Shown here: one piece after another, positions 17,269 to 27,560 of the stretch | Layout: the number at the start of each line of letters is the position of its first letter | Position numbering within the stretch: the first letter of the stretch is position 1 | Assembly (NCBI GenBank): GCA_913063525.1 | Contig: CAJXYV010000010.1 | Location: forward strand, 1 to 36,698 | DNA length: 36,698 nucleotides | Direction of reading: 5' to 3' | Source of the DNA: an uncultured Verrucomicrobiota bacterium | Lineage (GTDB): Bacteria > Verrucomicrobiota > Verrucomicrobiia > Verrucomicrobiales > Akkermansiaceae | Made by a program: the position numbers and the translations under genes | Notes under the pieces: model-generated | Told to the model about the DNA's origin: nothing | What the model saw: the letters and a program-made list of their open reading frames with translations, nothing else | Database searches by the model: none

Positions 17269-20200
17269 GTGAAAACTTCGCTAAATAAATATTCAGCAGA
17301 TGCTCGCGTCACTTGGTTGTCGCGTATCGATCGAACATTGGCTCCGTTGAACTTGCTCGGTGGTCGCCGGTTTCTCGTTGGTTTCATTGCCTACTTGTTT
17401 TTCGCCGCTAACAGCTTTGCGAGTATTTACACGGTTACGAATGCGTTGGAATTCAATAGTCTGCCTCGTCTAAACGCCGGTGACGTGGTTAAGATGAGCA
17501 GTGGCAATTACGGTACGATCAACAAAATTCTTGAAAGTACGATTGCCGACGATACGACCGCTAAAAACAATCCTGTCTTGGTCTATGCGGTTACTCCGGG
17601 AGGGGTGATCGTTGATGCTCCCTCGATGATCACTCTGTCGGGCAGAGGGATCACGTTGGCAGGTCTAGACTTTGGGCCAAATAGTGGTCTCATTGACAAC
17701 GGCACCGATGGCTCGACCTACATCGTCGGCACTGCCTCGGGGTCTCGGTACATGACGTTGTCGAATATCCGGTTCAACGGCTGTGCCGCTGGTGATAATT
17801 ACGGCCATTGGGTTTATATCGCTGGTTTTAACTGTACGATTCAGTATTGCAGCTTCATCGAGCACCCCGATACCGTTCGGAATAGCACGGTTTCATTTCT
17901 AGCGAATACGATTGAGGGAAGTACGGCTGTTCCCCGGCTGCACAAGATTCGCTATTGCTATTTTGGGCCGCGCTACGTGGTTCCTCAAAATACTAACAGC
18001 GATTTGGATAACGGCTTCGAATCGATACGGATCGGTACCGGCGACACTCAGACCTTCGACATGCAAGTTACGGTGGAGTGTAACGTCTTCTATCATGCGA
18101 TTTGGCGCTCTGACGGGGCAACGGCCGGCGAGCCCGAGATCATTTCCAATAAATCTAAAAACAACAAGATTCTCAACAACACCATCCTTGAGAGCCAAGG
18201 GGGAATTTGCTTGAGGAGCGGCGACGGTGCTACCGTAGAGGGTAATTTTATCTTTGGAGCTGGATCCTATTCCGGATCAAGCATCGTACTCGGCACATCC
18301 AGTGCCAACCAAGGCGGGATTCGAGTGATTGGCCAGAACCACGTCGTCCGCAACAATTATATTCAGAACGTTTCTGGCACTGGAATTCGTGCAGCTCTCA
18401 GTTTGATGTCTGGCGAATCGGGTTATATCGATGGGGACCCTGCCACCAATCTAGGCAATTTCGGTTCCTACGAACCTGCCCACAATGCCCAGATCTACAA
18501 TAACACCTTCCTGAGTTGCAAAGAGATGAGCTTGGGGCTGCTCTCCACCGACAGTCTAACCAATGGTCCAACCTCTCCAGTTGGCGTCAAGATGTACAAT
18601 AACGTCTGGCAGGGTAACGGCACCGCTAGCGCTGCAATCAACCGCGATACCACCGTCGCGGCCGGCTATCTTCCGATCGAACTGGGAGGGGCGGGTGGGA
18701 ATTACGTCTATGAGACGAGTTCTTCCAAGTACGGATGGACTGCTTTGACTGGTACCTATTCTGCTACTGTCAGCCCTGCAATCACGGAATCATTCGACAA
18801 TTACAAGATTCCCGTTTCAACCAGTCCTCTTCTTGGCGCGGCCAATACAACCTTAGTAGCATCCACGGATGTGCGGGGACTTTCGCGCCCTGCCACCGGC
18901 AAGGACATCGGGTGTTACGAGCGCGAGGTTTCAGGCAGTGGGCTAAAGCCGTTGTTGCAGAGCGATGTTGGTCCAGGTTTTGACGGTGGTCCTTCTTCTT
19001 ATCCTGTCGCGGGTGATGGCGACAGCAAGCCGACAATTTTGACCTCTGCCCTACAAGGTGGTAGCCAGGGTTCTCCATTCTATCAGACGTTACAGGCGAG
19101 TGGCGGAGACGGCCTGCTGACGTGGACGGTTAGTGGTGGAAGCCTGCCAGCAGGCTTGTCTTTGTTCGGCAGCGGATACATTTCTGGGACTCCGACTGTA
19201 AGTGGGACCTACACATTTACGGCTAGGGTGACTGACAGTGATCTGATCGCTCCTGATTCGGCCGAATTGTCTTATACTTTAATCATCGCAGCCGAGGGTG
19301 GAGCTAAACTCGCCGTCACTGCGGCTTCCGCACTCAGTTACACCAGTGGGAATCGTCCCTCATATACCATCGACGCAAAGACCAGCACTCGCTGGACGAG
19401 TTCGTTCTCTCCTTCTGCCGGCAAAACTGGATTTGGTTATGACAGTACTTGGATCCGATGGGATTTGGGCGAGTTGAAGACGATTTCCTATCTGAATATT
19501 GCCTGGTATTCAGGGACATCACGCACCACCAGCTTCAAACTTGAGGTGTCTAACGACGGGACAAACTTCACTGAGTTGCGAACCAAGCAGAGCAGCACTG
19601 GGACGACCGCCAGCTTGGAAAAATACGATTTCACTGACGCATCAGGACGCTACGTGCGTTTGGTCTCGTATGGGAACAACAGCAGTTCTCCCTACAGCAC
19701 CAACATCACGGAGGTTGAAATTTACGGCACAGCCTACTCCGCCCCCGACACTCGGACCGCTCAATCCATTTATTTTGGCACCCTGAGTAGCGTCTTGCAG
19801 AACGACCCACCATTCGCGTTATCTGCGTCCACCACTTCTGGACTTCCAGTTACTTACCAATGTTCTGATTCAAGCGTGGCAACCATCGACGGCAGCACGG
19901 TCACCATCACCGGTCCCGGCTCGGCGTGGATTACCGCTAGCCAACCGGGAGACATCTCCTACAAACCAGCGGCCTCAGTCCAGCAAATCCTGACCGTGAT
20001 CCAGGTGAGCCCCGAAATTACCAGTTCGACCAGCGCCACGGCGGTTGGAGGGCTGCCGTTCCGCTATCAAATCATTGCCACGCGTGAGCCGACTCTTTAC
20101 GGAGCCACCGGCTTGCCAACCGGTCTGCTCCTGAATCCAGCGACTGGAAGAATTAGTGGCACTCCAGTCGTCACGGGCAATTACCCGATTGTCATAACCG

Positions 20201-23200
20201 CTCAAAATACGGCAGGAACTGGCAGTTTGACATTGAATTTAAATGTCATTCCACCGTTCGTGAACGAGACATTTGAATCTTACACGGCGGACGTTGCGAT
20301 TCCTGCCGTTTCACCGACAAGTACGACAAGCGGCATCAAGACGGTGGCCCAAGTGAGCGCCAAGGCGGGAGTAACCGCGATTGGCGGCACTTCTGGCAAG
20401 GTCGCATGGCTCAACGACATAATCGCAGGTGCCGGAGGCGGCGGCACGTTGGAGTTCAATGCGGGATCCTCAGGGCAATCCGCATTGGCGGCATCTTTTG
20501 AGATTTACAACAACGCAACCCCCTCAGCCTCTGGGACACAGCCGATCAATGTATCACTCGCGGCATGGAATTCTTCGAATAATTCTACTGCTGGAGGGAG
20601 TAGCATCAAGCGGATCGTAAGTCTTGAATTCAATCAATTCGGCTCGCTTACGAATCCTTCATGGTATATCAAAAATGCGGGAAGCGTGGCAACCGCTTTT
20701 ACAGGTTCGTATTCACTTGCAAGTAAATTGGCTGTCAATCTTTTTGCGAACGACCACGATACAAACTCAATCAATTATGTTGGGCCAGATGGTAACATTC
20801 GCGCATTGGCAGTGAATAGTTGTGCTGTTTTCATGAATGGCAATTTTATTGGAACGTACGCTTTTCAAACAAATGCAACGGCCAGTGACGGTACAACGCT
20901 TCTGAGCGGCAACAATAATCTCGGTCGCCTCTGCTTCAATACCTCCACAACCAATTTAGGTAACTGGCTGATTGACAATGTAATTGTCTCGGATATGCCA
21001 ACCGACGTCCTTATTCCTGCCGTCGTTACGCCAACGATCACCAGCTCTGCGTCCGTGAGCGGTCAGGCCGGATTTTCCTTTTCCTACCAAACTACCACCT
21101 CGGATTTAGCCGACAGTTTTACCTGCGATGGGATTTTGCCCACTGGACTTTTGTTCAACACGGCCAGCGGATTGATCTCTGGTAGCCCGAACCAGAGTGG
21201 AGTTTTTCCTGTTACGATTTATGCCAGCAACTCGGCGGGTACGGGAGCCCTTGATATCACACTGACGGTGACTGCGGCGCCTGCGAACGTTTTTGGTGGT
21301 TCGGATTCCAGCCTAAATACGGCTGCTAGCTGGAGTCTTGGCTCTGCTCCCAACGCATCAACTAGCGGAGGATCCTACACTGACCTTGTATTTGCTTCCA
21401 CATCTCTCAATCTGACGACTACGTCCGGCAATATTAACGGCAAGTCCTACAATGTTAGCAACGGTTCAAGTTACGTCTTGAGTTCGCTGCGTGCTCTTGC
21501 TGACGCAGGGGGGACTGTTTTCAAGATCGGCAATACGGGATCGACGGACACGTATCCCTACGTCAATACAGTCAGCGGCGTGTCCAATGAAATGCTTTGT
21601 CTCACCAACAGTTCGAGGCTTACTTTTCTGTCTTCAAGCCCAAACAACAGCATCGCGCCGATCCTTCAGCTGCGAAACAATGGAATCTTTCGTATCGAGG
21701 CTGGATCAACGCTGGATGTTCAGACCAGCATTGCCCAAAGTTTGACTAATATCGGTTTCTCGAAGACCGGAGGCGGCAAGCTCATTCTCTCTGGAATCAA
21801 CAGCTACACCGGCACTACCACGGTCAATGCAGGTACTTTGGCTCTCAGTGGAAGTGGGAGCTCGCCACTGACGGTGAAGTCCGGTGCCGTTTTGGAGATT
21901 TCGTTGGGTAGTTCCAGCACTCCATCGGCATCAATCGGGGCCGCCCTGTCTCTGGAGTCCGGATCTCTGGTGAGAATTGTCGGCACGCCTGCGCCGGGAA
22001 GTTCCTACACTTTGGTCACTGCCAGTTCGGTGACTTCACTTGCCAGTTTGGAATCGGCTATCAACGGGTACCAGCTGCTTGTTTCTGGAAATTCGCTAAT
22101 TCTGCAGTCCACCCCCGTGCCCAGTATCACCAGCGCCGCCACAGCTAGCGTTCAGGTAGGAAGCGCCTTCAGTTATCAGATTACAGCGTCCAATAGTCCC
22201 ACTTCGTTTGCTGCCGCCGATCTCCCGGCTGGACTGAACTTGAACACGGTGACTGGCATGATTTCTGGGACTCCGACTGTCGTGGGGAATTATTCCGTAA
22301 CATTGTCGGCGACCAATGCCGGAGGTACTGGCACTGCCAGTTTGACCTTGGCCGTAACTAGTGTTCCGGTACCTGTGCCTGTGCTGTCCAGTTCGATCAC
22401 TGCAAATGGTCAGATTGGCAGCGCCTTTAGCTACCAGATCAGCGCTTCCAATAATCCGAGTTCCTTCGGAGCTGCCAATTTGCCGGCGGGATTGAGTCTG
22501 GATTCAGCGTCCGGCATCATTTCGGGGACTCCTACCATTTCTGGAATCACCACAGTCACGATATCGGCTATCAATGCAGGGGGCACTGGAACTGCCGAAT
22601 TGACCCTCACGATCGTCCCTGCTGCACCAGTCATCACCAGCAATTTGACGGCGAGCGGGCAAGTTGGAAGCGCCTTCAGCTACCAGATTACAGCTTCCAG
22701 CAGTCCGACATCTTTCGGCGTCGGCAATCTACCTGCGGGGCTGAGTTTGGACACCGCGAGCGGAGTGATTTCCGGTACGCCGAGCGTTTCCGGGACGACC
22801 TCGGTCACTCTCTCGGCGACCAACGCAGGCGGCGAGGGGACTGCCAGTTTGACGCTGACCATTGTCCCGGCCGCGATTTCAGCCAATGCTAGTCTGTCCA
22901 ATCTTGTTTTGAGTTCCGGTTCGCTCAGTCCGGTTTTTGCCAGTGGTACGACCAGTTACACGGCCAGCGTCAGCGGACTCTTGGAAATCCAGGTTACTCC
23001 GACCGCGACCAGCAGCGGTGCGACGGTTAAAGTCAACGGGACTAGCGTCAGCTCCGGCACGGCGAGCGGGAAAATTAAATTGCAGGTAGGGAGCAATGTT
23101 ATCACGACTGTGGTCACTGCGCAGGATGGCACAACCATTCTAAACTACACTGTGACGGTCACGCAAAATGATAACTATGACGCGCTAAGGGCTAACTGGC

Positions 23201-26200
23201 AGAGTGCCTTATTAGCCGCCAATACCTCCAGTGCCACCTCTGTCGCAACCAAAGCGACGGGTTATCAGTCCTCGATGATCACGAGTGGCACGAGTTATCT
23301 TTGGAGTGATCTTCCGCTCGGTGCAGTTTCAGCTAACATGAACAGCACCTTCAGTCGACTTCAGTCGATGGCATTGGCTTACGCGATGCCGAACTGCTCG
23401 CTTTACGGCAATGCGAGTCTCGCAGCGGCGGTTGCCAGCGGACTCGACTGGATGAACACCAATGTTTATAAAAAGACGGGCGGGCAGTATGATAACTGGT
23501 TTCACTGGGAAGTGACTTCTCCACAGAATCTATTGAACACCGTCGTATTGCTTTATCCTGCACTCAGTGGCACGCAAATTGCCAATTACTGTGCAGCTGT
23601 CGATAACTACGGGCCAAACAGTGCTAACGCCTACCCCTATTTCAACTGGGCGAACCTGACGGGGGCTAACACCTCCAGCGTGGTATTGGTGATGGCCATC
23701 AATGGGATTCTCGTGAAGAGCAATTCCAAGCTGACGGAGGCTCAAACCAATCTCAGTAAAGTGTTTCCTCCCGTGACGAGTGGTGACGGTTTTTACACCG
23801 ATGGATCCTTCGTCTTTCACGGAAATGTCGCCTACAATGGGCACTATGGTTTTGTTCAGGTCGAGGATATCGCATCCATTGCAAATCTCCTCGCTGGATC
23901 GAATTGGGCCATTTCCGAATCAAATCTAGCTTATGTTTACAACTGGGTGAGCCAGGGACTGGAGCCGTTCTTTTATCACGGTGCCATGATGGATATGGTT
24001 AGGGGACGATCTATCGGCTCGTCGTCCTCCACGGAATACGATGACGGAATCGAGGTGATTGCCGCGATTCGGCAAGTGGCTAATTTTGCTCCGGAACCGA
24101 CCAAGACGGCCCTGACGTCGTTTGCCAATTTCCCGCACCCAGCTACTGGACAATACCATTTTCCAAATAACGACCGAGTGGTTGCGATTCGTAGCGGATT
24201 TGGCTTTGGCCTGAGCATGTCATCGAGTCGGATCGCCAACTTTGAGGATCTGCGGGCGGTCGCCAGCACATCCAATAATTTGAAGGGTTGGTTCACGGGT
24301 GACGGGATGACCTATCTCTATGTCGGGGCGCAGGACACGAATTTCACTGATGATTACTGGGCCACTGTGGATTATTATCACCTCCCCGGCACCACGACGG
24401 AAATGACCACTGCGCCTGGGGCGTCCACTTCGGATCAGGCGTGGGTGGGAGGGGCGGAAGTTTCCGACGCCTATGGAGCTGCAGGAATTTCGCTGCATCC
24501 CGCAAGCGAACGGGTGAGTGGTGCTGCCTCTACGTTGTATGGAAAAAAATCGTATTTCATGTTTGAAAATGAAATCGTCTGCCTTGGTGCCGGAATCAAA
24601 TGCACCAGTGCCAATCAGGTCGATACCACGGTGGAGAATCGTCGCATGGGTAGCTCGGTCACCTCTGCCAATCTCTGGGTGGATGGAGTGCAGACCGTGC
24701 GCGCCCTGGGTTCCAGCGCGACCCTTAGTAGCCCCAAATCCTGCGCAATCGAGGGAGTCGGCGGATATTACTTTTACAACAGCCCTTCCAATCTGCAGGC
24801 GGAATTCGTGGCAAACTCCGGAACCTGGATGGCGGTACATCCTACTGACTCGGACACTGCGACCCACACCAACAACTATCTTAAGCTCTATTACAAACAT
24901 GGGGTTCAGCCACTTGCTGCAAATTACGCCTACACTCTACTGCCGGGGATGTCCCCCAGTAATGTCAGCGCCTATGCCGCAAATCCAAAGACTGTTATCG
25001 TGGCCAATACGGAAAGCGTCCAAGCCGCCAAAAATCAAACGTTGGGCCTAGTCTCGGCGAATTTCTGGGGAATCGCTGGTGGGACGGCGGACCTCATTGC
25101 CTCGAACAAGGCCTCCTCGGTGATCACGTCCGAAACCTACAACACGATTTCCGTAGGGGTTTCTGACCCCACGCAACAAAATACCGGCACGATCACCGTC
25201 ACGCTCAACCGCGCGGCTACCGGCCAGTTATCCGTGGATGCCGGAGTGACGGTGACTCAGCTCTCGCCGAAGATTATATTGTCGGTTAACGTCAATAATT
25301 CGAAAGGGAAAACCTACAACGCCAGCTTCCAACAGGCGGCTCAGGCCCCGGCCATTACGAGCCTTGGCACCGCAACCGCAAATCAGACGGTACCGTTCAC
25401 TTACCAAATCACGGCAAGCAATGCGCCTACGAGTTATAGCGCCACAGACTTGCCTTCAGGATTGAGCATAGACAGCGCCACCGGCCTGATCTCCGGGACA
25501 CCAACCACCATGGGGACTTTTGTCGCGACCATCACTGCGACAAATTCTGGCGGCAGCGGCAGCACTTCTCTGACATTCACGGTTTTGACTGGCCCGCCAT
25601 CGATCACCAGTATCCTAAGCTATGTGGGGAGCAACGGCACAGCCTTCAGTTATCAGATCACGGCAACCAACAGCCCCACGAGTTATTCCGCGACAGGGTT
25701 GCCGACAGGTTTGAGCCTTAATACTTCAACTGGCATCATTACTGGTACTCCGTCTGGGATGACATTGCCGACGGGCATCACGCTTGGTGCCACCAATGCG
25801 GGTGGGACAGTCTATGCTACGCTAATCATCAGTGGCGCGGTGACTTCGATTTCCACGGTGGGATCAAGCACTTGGACCTGTCCCGTCAATGTCACCTCGG
25901 TTCAAGTCGAATGTTGGGGGGCAGGCGGCACTGGTGGTAGCGCGCTAAGAGGAACATCTAACTCTGCAACCGGTGGTGGTGGGGCTGGCGGGGCCTACGC
26001 CAAGTTTTTTTCATACCCAGTGACTCCAGGAATGACCTACTATGTCAATGTTGGTGCAGGTTCGATTAGTTCAACAACGGATGGCTCTGTCGTATCAGGT
26101 GGCGATTCGTGGTTCAATTCTGTAAACTCTCCCTCATCCATCATCATCGCCAAGGGGGGGGCGGGTGGACAGAGTGCCGTTACTACGACTGCTAACAAAT

Positions 26201-27525
26201 ATGGTACGGGTGGAATCGGCACTGCGGCAGGTAGTGCTGGCAACGTCGTGAATGCCGGAGGCAGTGGTGCTACTTCCTCTAGTAGTAATTATGGCGGCGG
26301 CGGAGGTGGCAGTGGAGGGCCTGGCAATACCACTGGTGGTAATGTTGGAATTAGCGCGACTGCGAACTCGGGAGTCGGCGCGCTCGCAGTCAGTGGTGGT
26401 GGAAATGGTGGAAATCCTAACCCGACCTCTGCTTCTTCAGCAGACGGTCAAGCACCAACCATTCCACCGGGTGGGGGAGGTGGCGGTGCAAGAGCTGCTA
26501 GTACTACGCAGAGAATCGGTGGAATTGGTGCTGCTGGCCAAGTCATTTTAACGGCGACGGTTAATGCTGTAGCGACGGTTCCTGATGCGCCAACTGGTGT
26601 GTCAGCGACTGCAGGCAATGCGCAGGCAAGTGTGGGATTCACCGCACCAGCGAACAATGGCGGCGCGACGATCACCAGCTACACCGCCACCGCAAGTCCG
26701 GGTGGCGCTTCTGCCACGGGTGCGGGTTCCCCACTTATTGTCACGGGTCTGACTAATGGCACGGCATACACCTTCACGGTCACCGCGACTAATAGTGTTG
26801 GCACGGGGAGCGCCTCGAGTTCATCGCTTGCGGTTACTCCTGCGACGGTTCCCGGCGCGCCGACTGGCGTGTCTGCGACTGCGGGCGATGCTCAGGCAAG
26901 CGTGGGATTCACCGCGCCAGCGAGCAATGGCGGCGCGACGATCACCAGCTACACCGCCACCGCAAGTCCGGGTGGCGCTTCTGCCACGGGCGCGGGTTCC
27001 CCACTTGTGATCACGGGTCTGACTAACGGCACGGCATACACCTTCACGGTCACCGCGACTAACAGTGCTGGCACGAGCAGCGCCTCGAGTGCATCCACCG
27101 CCGTGACGCCAGTGGCAGCCGTGCAGACGATAGCCGATTGGCGCCAGTCGAACTTCGGGACCTTGCTGAACACCGGCACCGCAGCCGACACCGCGAACCC
27201 TGATGGCGATGCCTTCAGCAATTTGCAAGAATACGTGCTGGGGGCTAACCCGAAGGTTTCAGATTCTGCGAATCTCATCACGATCACTCCTTCGGGCTCC
27301 AATATAGTTCTGGCCTTTGTCGCCAAGCAGGCCGGGACCGGTGCGGGTTATGTCGGGCTGGCACGTCACTATGCTTTGGAAACGACCGTCGACTTGACGA
27401 ATGCAAGTTCTTGGTCTGCATTGACTAACTATTCGAACATCACGGGGGCAAACCAGTCGGTGAGCAGCACCCAAGCTAAAAGCGGAGCCAAATCGTTCTA
27501 TCGGCTCAAGGTGTGGCTGGAATGA
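17269..27525 (+). CDS. Giant modular double lyase: PL6-like plus PL8 with Ig, CBM32, FN3 modules
   Basis: A 3418-residue secreted protein starting at GTG 17269. A long signal region (about 1-52) is followed by a PL6-like beta-helix (about 53-565; Lys295, Arg316, but Ser317 where chondroitinase B has His), a putative Ig (He_PIG) repeat, an F5/8-type CBM32 domain (about 680-825), another Ig-like domain, a jelly-roll-like region (about 1000-1245), an autotransporter-associated beta strand repeat (GGGKLILSGINSYTG near 1500), more He_PIG repeats (eight in all), a cadherin-like beta-sandwich (about 1870-1965), a PL8 lyase (about 1966-2690), two He_PIG, a Gly-rich domain (about 2860-3095), two near-identical FN3 domains (3104-3193, 3194-3283) and a C-terminal module (GDAFSNLQEYVLG...RLKVWLE). 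PL8 residues Asn2134, His2184, Tyr2193 and Arg2245/2247 keep the chondroitinase AC spacing (Asn175, His225, Tyr234). Last gene of the cluster. It may anchor lysis at the cell surface. Confidence 0.88.
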   Translation: MKTSLNKYSADARVTWLSRIDRTLAPLNLLGGRRFLVGFIAYLFFAANSFASIYTVTNALEFNSLPRLNAGDVVKMSSGNYGTINKILESTIADDTTAKNNPVLVYAVTPGGVIVDAPSMITLSGRGITLAGLDFGPNSGLIDNGTDGSTYIVGTASGSRYMTLSNIRFNGCAAGDNYGHWVYIAGFNCTIQYCSFIEHPDTVRNSTVSFLANTIEGSTAVPRLHKIRYCYFGPRYVVPQNTNSDLDNGFESIRIGTGDTQTFDMQVTVECNVFYHAIWRSDGATAGEPEIISNKSKNNKILNNTILESQGGICLRSGDGATVEGNFIFGAGSYSGSSIVLGTSSANQGGIRVIGQNHVVRNNYIQNVSGTGIRAALSLMSGESGYIDGDPATNLGNFGSYEPAHNAQIYNNTFLSCKEMSLGLLSTDSLTNGPTSPVGVKMYNNVWQGNGTASAAINRDTTVAAGYLPIELGGAGGNYVYETSSSKYGWTALTGTYSATVSPAITESFDNYKIPVSTSPLLGAANTTLVASTDVRGLSRPATGKDIGCYEREVSGSGLKPLLQSDVGPGFDGGPSSYPVAGDGDSKPTILTSALQGGSQGSPFYQTLQASGGDGLLTWTVSGGSLPAGLSLFGSGYISGTPTVSGTYTFTARVTDSDLIAPDSAELSYTLIIAAEGGAKLAVTAASALSYTSGNRPSYTIDAKTSTRWTSSFSPSAGKTGFGYDSTWIRWDLGELKTISYLNIAWYSGTSRTTSFKLEVSNDGTNFTELRTKQSSTGTTASLEKYDFTDASGRYVRLVSYGNNSSSPYSTNITEVEIYGTAYSAPDTRTAQSIYFGTLSSVLQNDPPFALSASTTSGLPVTYQCSDSSVATIDGSTVTITGPGSAWITASQPGDISYKPAASVQQILTVIQVSPEITSSTSATAVGGLPFRYQIIATREPTLYGATGLPTGLLLNPATGRISGTPVVTGNYPIVITAQNTAGTGSLTLNLNVIPPFVNETFESYTADVAIPAVSPTSTTSGIKTVAQVSAKAGVTAIGGTSGKVAWLNDIIAGAGGGGTLEFNAGSSGQSALAASFEIYNNATPSASGTQPINVSLAAWNSSNNSTAGGSSIKRIVSLEFNQFGSLTNPSWYIKNAGSVATAFTGSYSLASKLAVNLFANDHDTNSINYVGPDGNIRALAVNSCAVFMNGNFIGTYAFQTNATASDGTTLLSGNNNLGRLCFNTSTTNLGNWLIDNVIVSDMPTDVLIPAVVTPTITSSASVSGQAGFSFSYQTTTSDLADSFTCDGILPTGLLFNTASGLISGSPNQSGVFPVTIYASNSAGTGALDITLTVTAAPANVFGGSDSSLNTAASWSLGSAPNASTSGGSYTDLVFASTSLNLTTTSGNINGKSYNVSNGSSYVLSSLRALADAGGTVFKIGNTGSTDTYPYVNTVSGVSNEMLCLTNSSRLTFLSSSPNNSIAPILQLRNNGIFRIEAGSTLDVQTSIAQSLTNIGFSKTGGGKLILSGINSYTGTTTVNAGTLALSGSGSSPLTVKSGAVLEISLGSSSTPSASIGAALSLESGSLVRIVGTPAPGSSYTLVTASSVTSLASLESAINGYQLLVSGNSLILQSTPVPSITSAATASVQVGSAFSYQITASNSPTSFAAADLPAGLNLNTVTGMISGTPTVVGNYSVTLSATNAGGTGTASLTLAVTSVPVPVPVLSSSITANGQIGSAFSYQISASNNPSSFGAANLPAGLSLDSASGIISGTPTISGITTVTISAINAGGTGTAELTLTIVPAAPVITSNLTASGQVGSAFSYQITASSSPTSFGVGNLPAGLSLDTASGVISGTPSVSGTTSVTLSATNAGGEGTASLTLTIVPAAISANASLSNLVLSSGSLSPVFASGTTSYTASVSGLLEIQVTPTATSSGATVKVNGTSVSSGTASGKIKLQVGSNVITTVVTAQDGTTILNYTVTVTQNDNYDALRANWQSALLAANTSSATSVATKATGYQSSMITSGTSYLWSDLPLGAVSANMNSTFSRLQSMALAYAMPNCSLYGNASLAAAVASGLDWMNTNVYKKTGGQYDNWFHWEVTSPQNLLNTVVLLYPALSGTQIANYCAAVDNYGPNSANAYPYFNWANLTGANTSSVVLVMAINGILVKSNSKLTEAQTNLSKVFPPVTSGDGFYTDGSFVFHGNVAYNGHYGFVQVEDIASIANLLAGSNWAISESNLAYVYNWVSQGLEPFFYHGAMMDMVRGRSIGSSSSTEYDDGIEVIAAIRQVANFAPEPTKTALTSFANFPHPATGQYHFPNNDRVVAIRSGFGFGLSMSSSRIANFEDLRAVASTSNNLKGWFTGDGMTYLYVGAQDTNFTDDYWATVDYYHLPGTTTEMTTAPGASTSDQAWVGGAEVSDAYGAAGISLHPASERVSGAASTLYGKKSYFMFENEIVCLGAGIKCTSANQVDTTVENRRMGSSVTSANLWVDGVQTVRALGSSATLSSPKSCAIEGVGGYYFYNSPSNLQAEFVANSGTWMAVHPTDSDTATHTNNYLKLYYKHGVQPLAANYAYTLLPGMSPSNVSAYAANPKTVIVANTESVQAAKNQTLGLVSANFWGIAGGTADLIASNKASSVITSETYNTISVGVSDPTQQNTGTITVTLNRAATGQLSVDAGVTVTQLSPKIILSVNVNNSKGKTYNASFQQAAQAPAITSLGTATANQTVPFTYQITASNAPTSYSATDLPSGLSIDSATGLISGTPTTMGTFVATITATNSGGSGSTSLTFTVLTGPPSITSILSYVGSNGTAFSYQITATNSPTSYSATGLPTGLSLNTSTGIITGTPSGMTLPTGITLGATNAGGTVYATLIISGAVTSISTVGSSTWTCPVNVTSVQVECWGAGGTGGSALRGTSNSATGGGGAGGAYAKFFSYPVTPGMTYYVNVGAGSISSTTDGSVVSGGDSWFNSVNSPSSIIIAKGGAGGQSAVTTTANKYGTGGIGTAAGSAGNVVNAGGSGATSSSSNYGGGGGGSGGPGNTTGGNVGISATANSGVGALAVSGGGNGGNPNPTSASSADGQAPTIPPGGGGGGARAASTTQRIGGIGAAGQVILTATVNAVATVPDAPTGVSATAGNAQASVGFTAPANNGGATITSYTATASPGGASATGAGSPLIVTGLTNGTAYTFTVTATNSVGTGSASSSSLAVTPATVPGAPTGVSATAGDAQASVGFTAPASNGGATITSYTATASPGGASATGAGSPLVITGLTNGTAYTFTVTATNSAGTSSASSASTAVTPVAAVQTIADWRQSNFGTLLNTGTAADTANPDGDAFSNLQEYVLGANPKVSDSANLITITPSGSNIVLAFVAKQAGTGAGYVGLARHYALETTVDLTNASSWSALTNYSNITGANQSVSSTQAKSGAKSFYRLKVWLE
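26154..26161 (+). repeat. Eight-G homopolymer in the giant lyase gene
   Basis: A G8 run encodes K-G-G-A-G-G in the glycine-rich domain, downstream of both lyase domains. A slip here would remove the FN3 and C-terminal modules but keep both lyases. Confidence 0.9.
26578..27117 (+). repeat. 270-bp tandem duplication encoding two FN3 domains
   Basis: Two head-to-tail 270-bp copies (26578-26847 and 26848-27117) encode two 90-residue fibronectin type III domains. A 66-base stretch (26655-26720 and 26925-26990) is identical in both, including third codon positions, which points to recent duplication or gene conversion. Confidence 0.9.
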
Positions 27526-27560
27526 TGGATTTTCCGATTCTGAATCGAGCGATCCAAAGG

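Noticed and set aside
27526-27560. Bidirectional terminator between the giant lyase gene and mfd
   Set aside because: Only a 5-bp stem (CGATT-CTG-AATCG) without a T-run is present.
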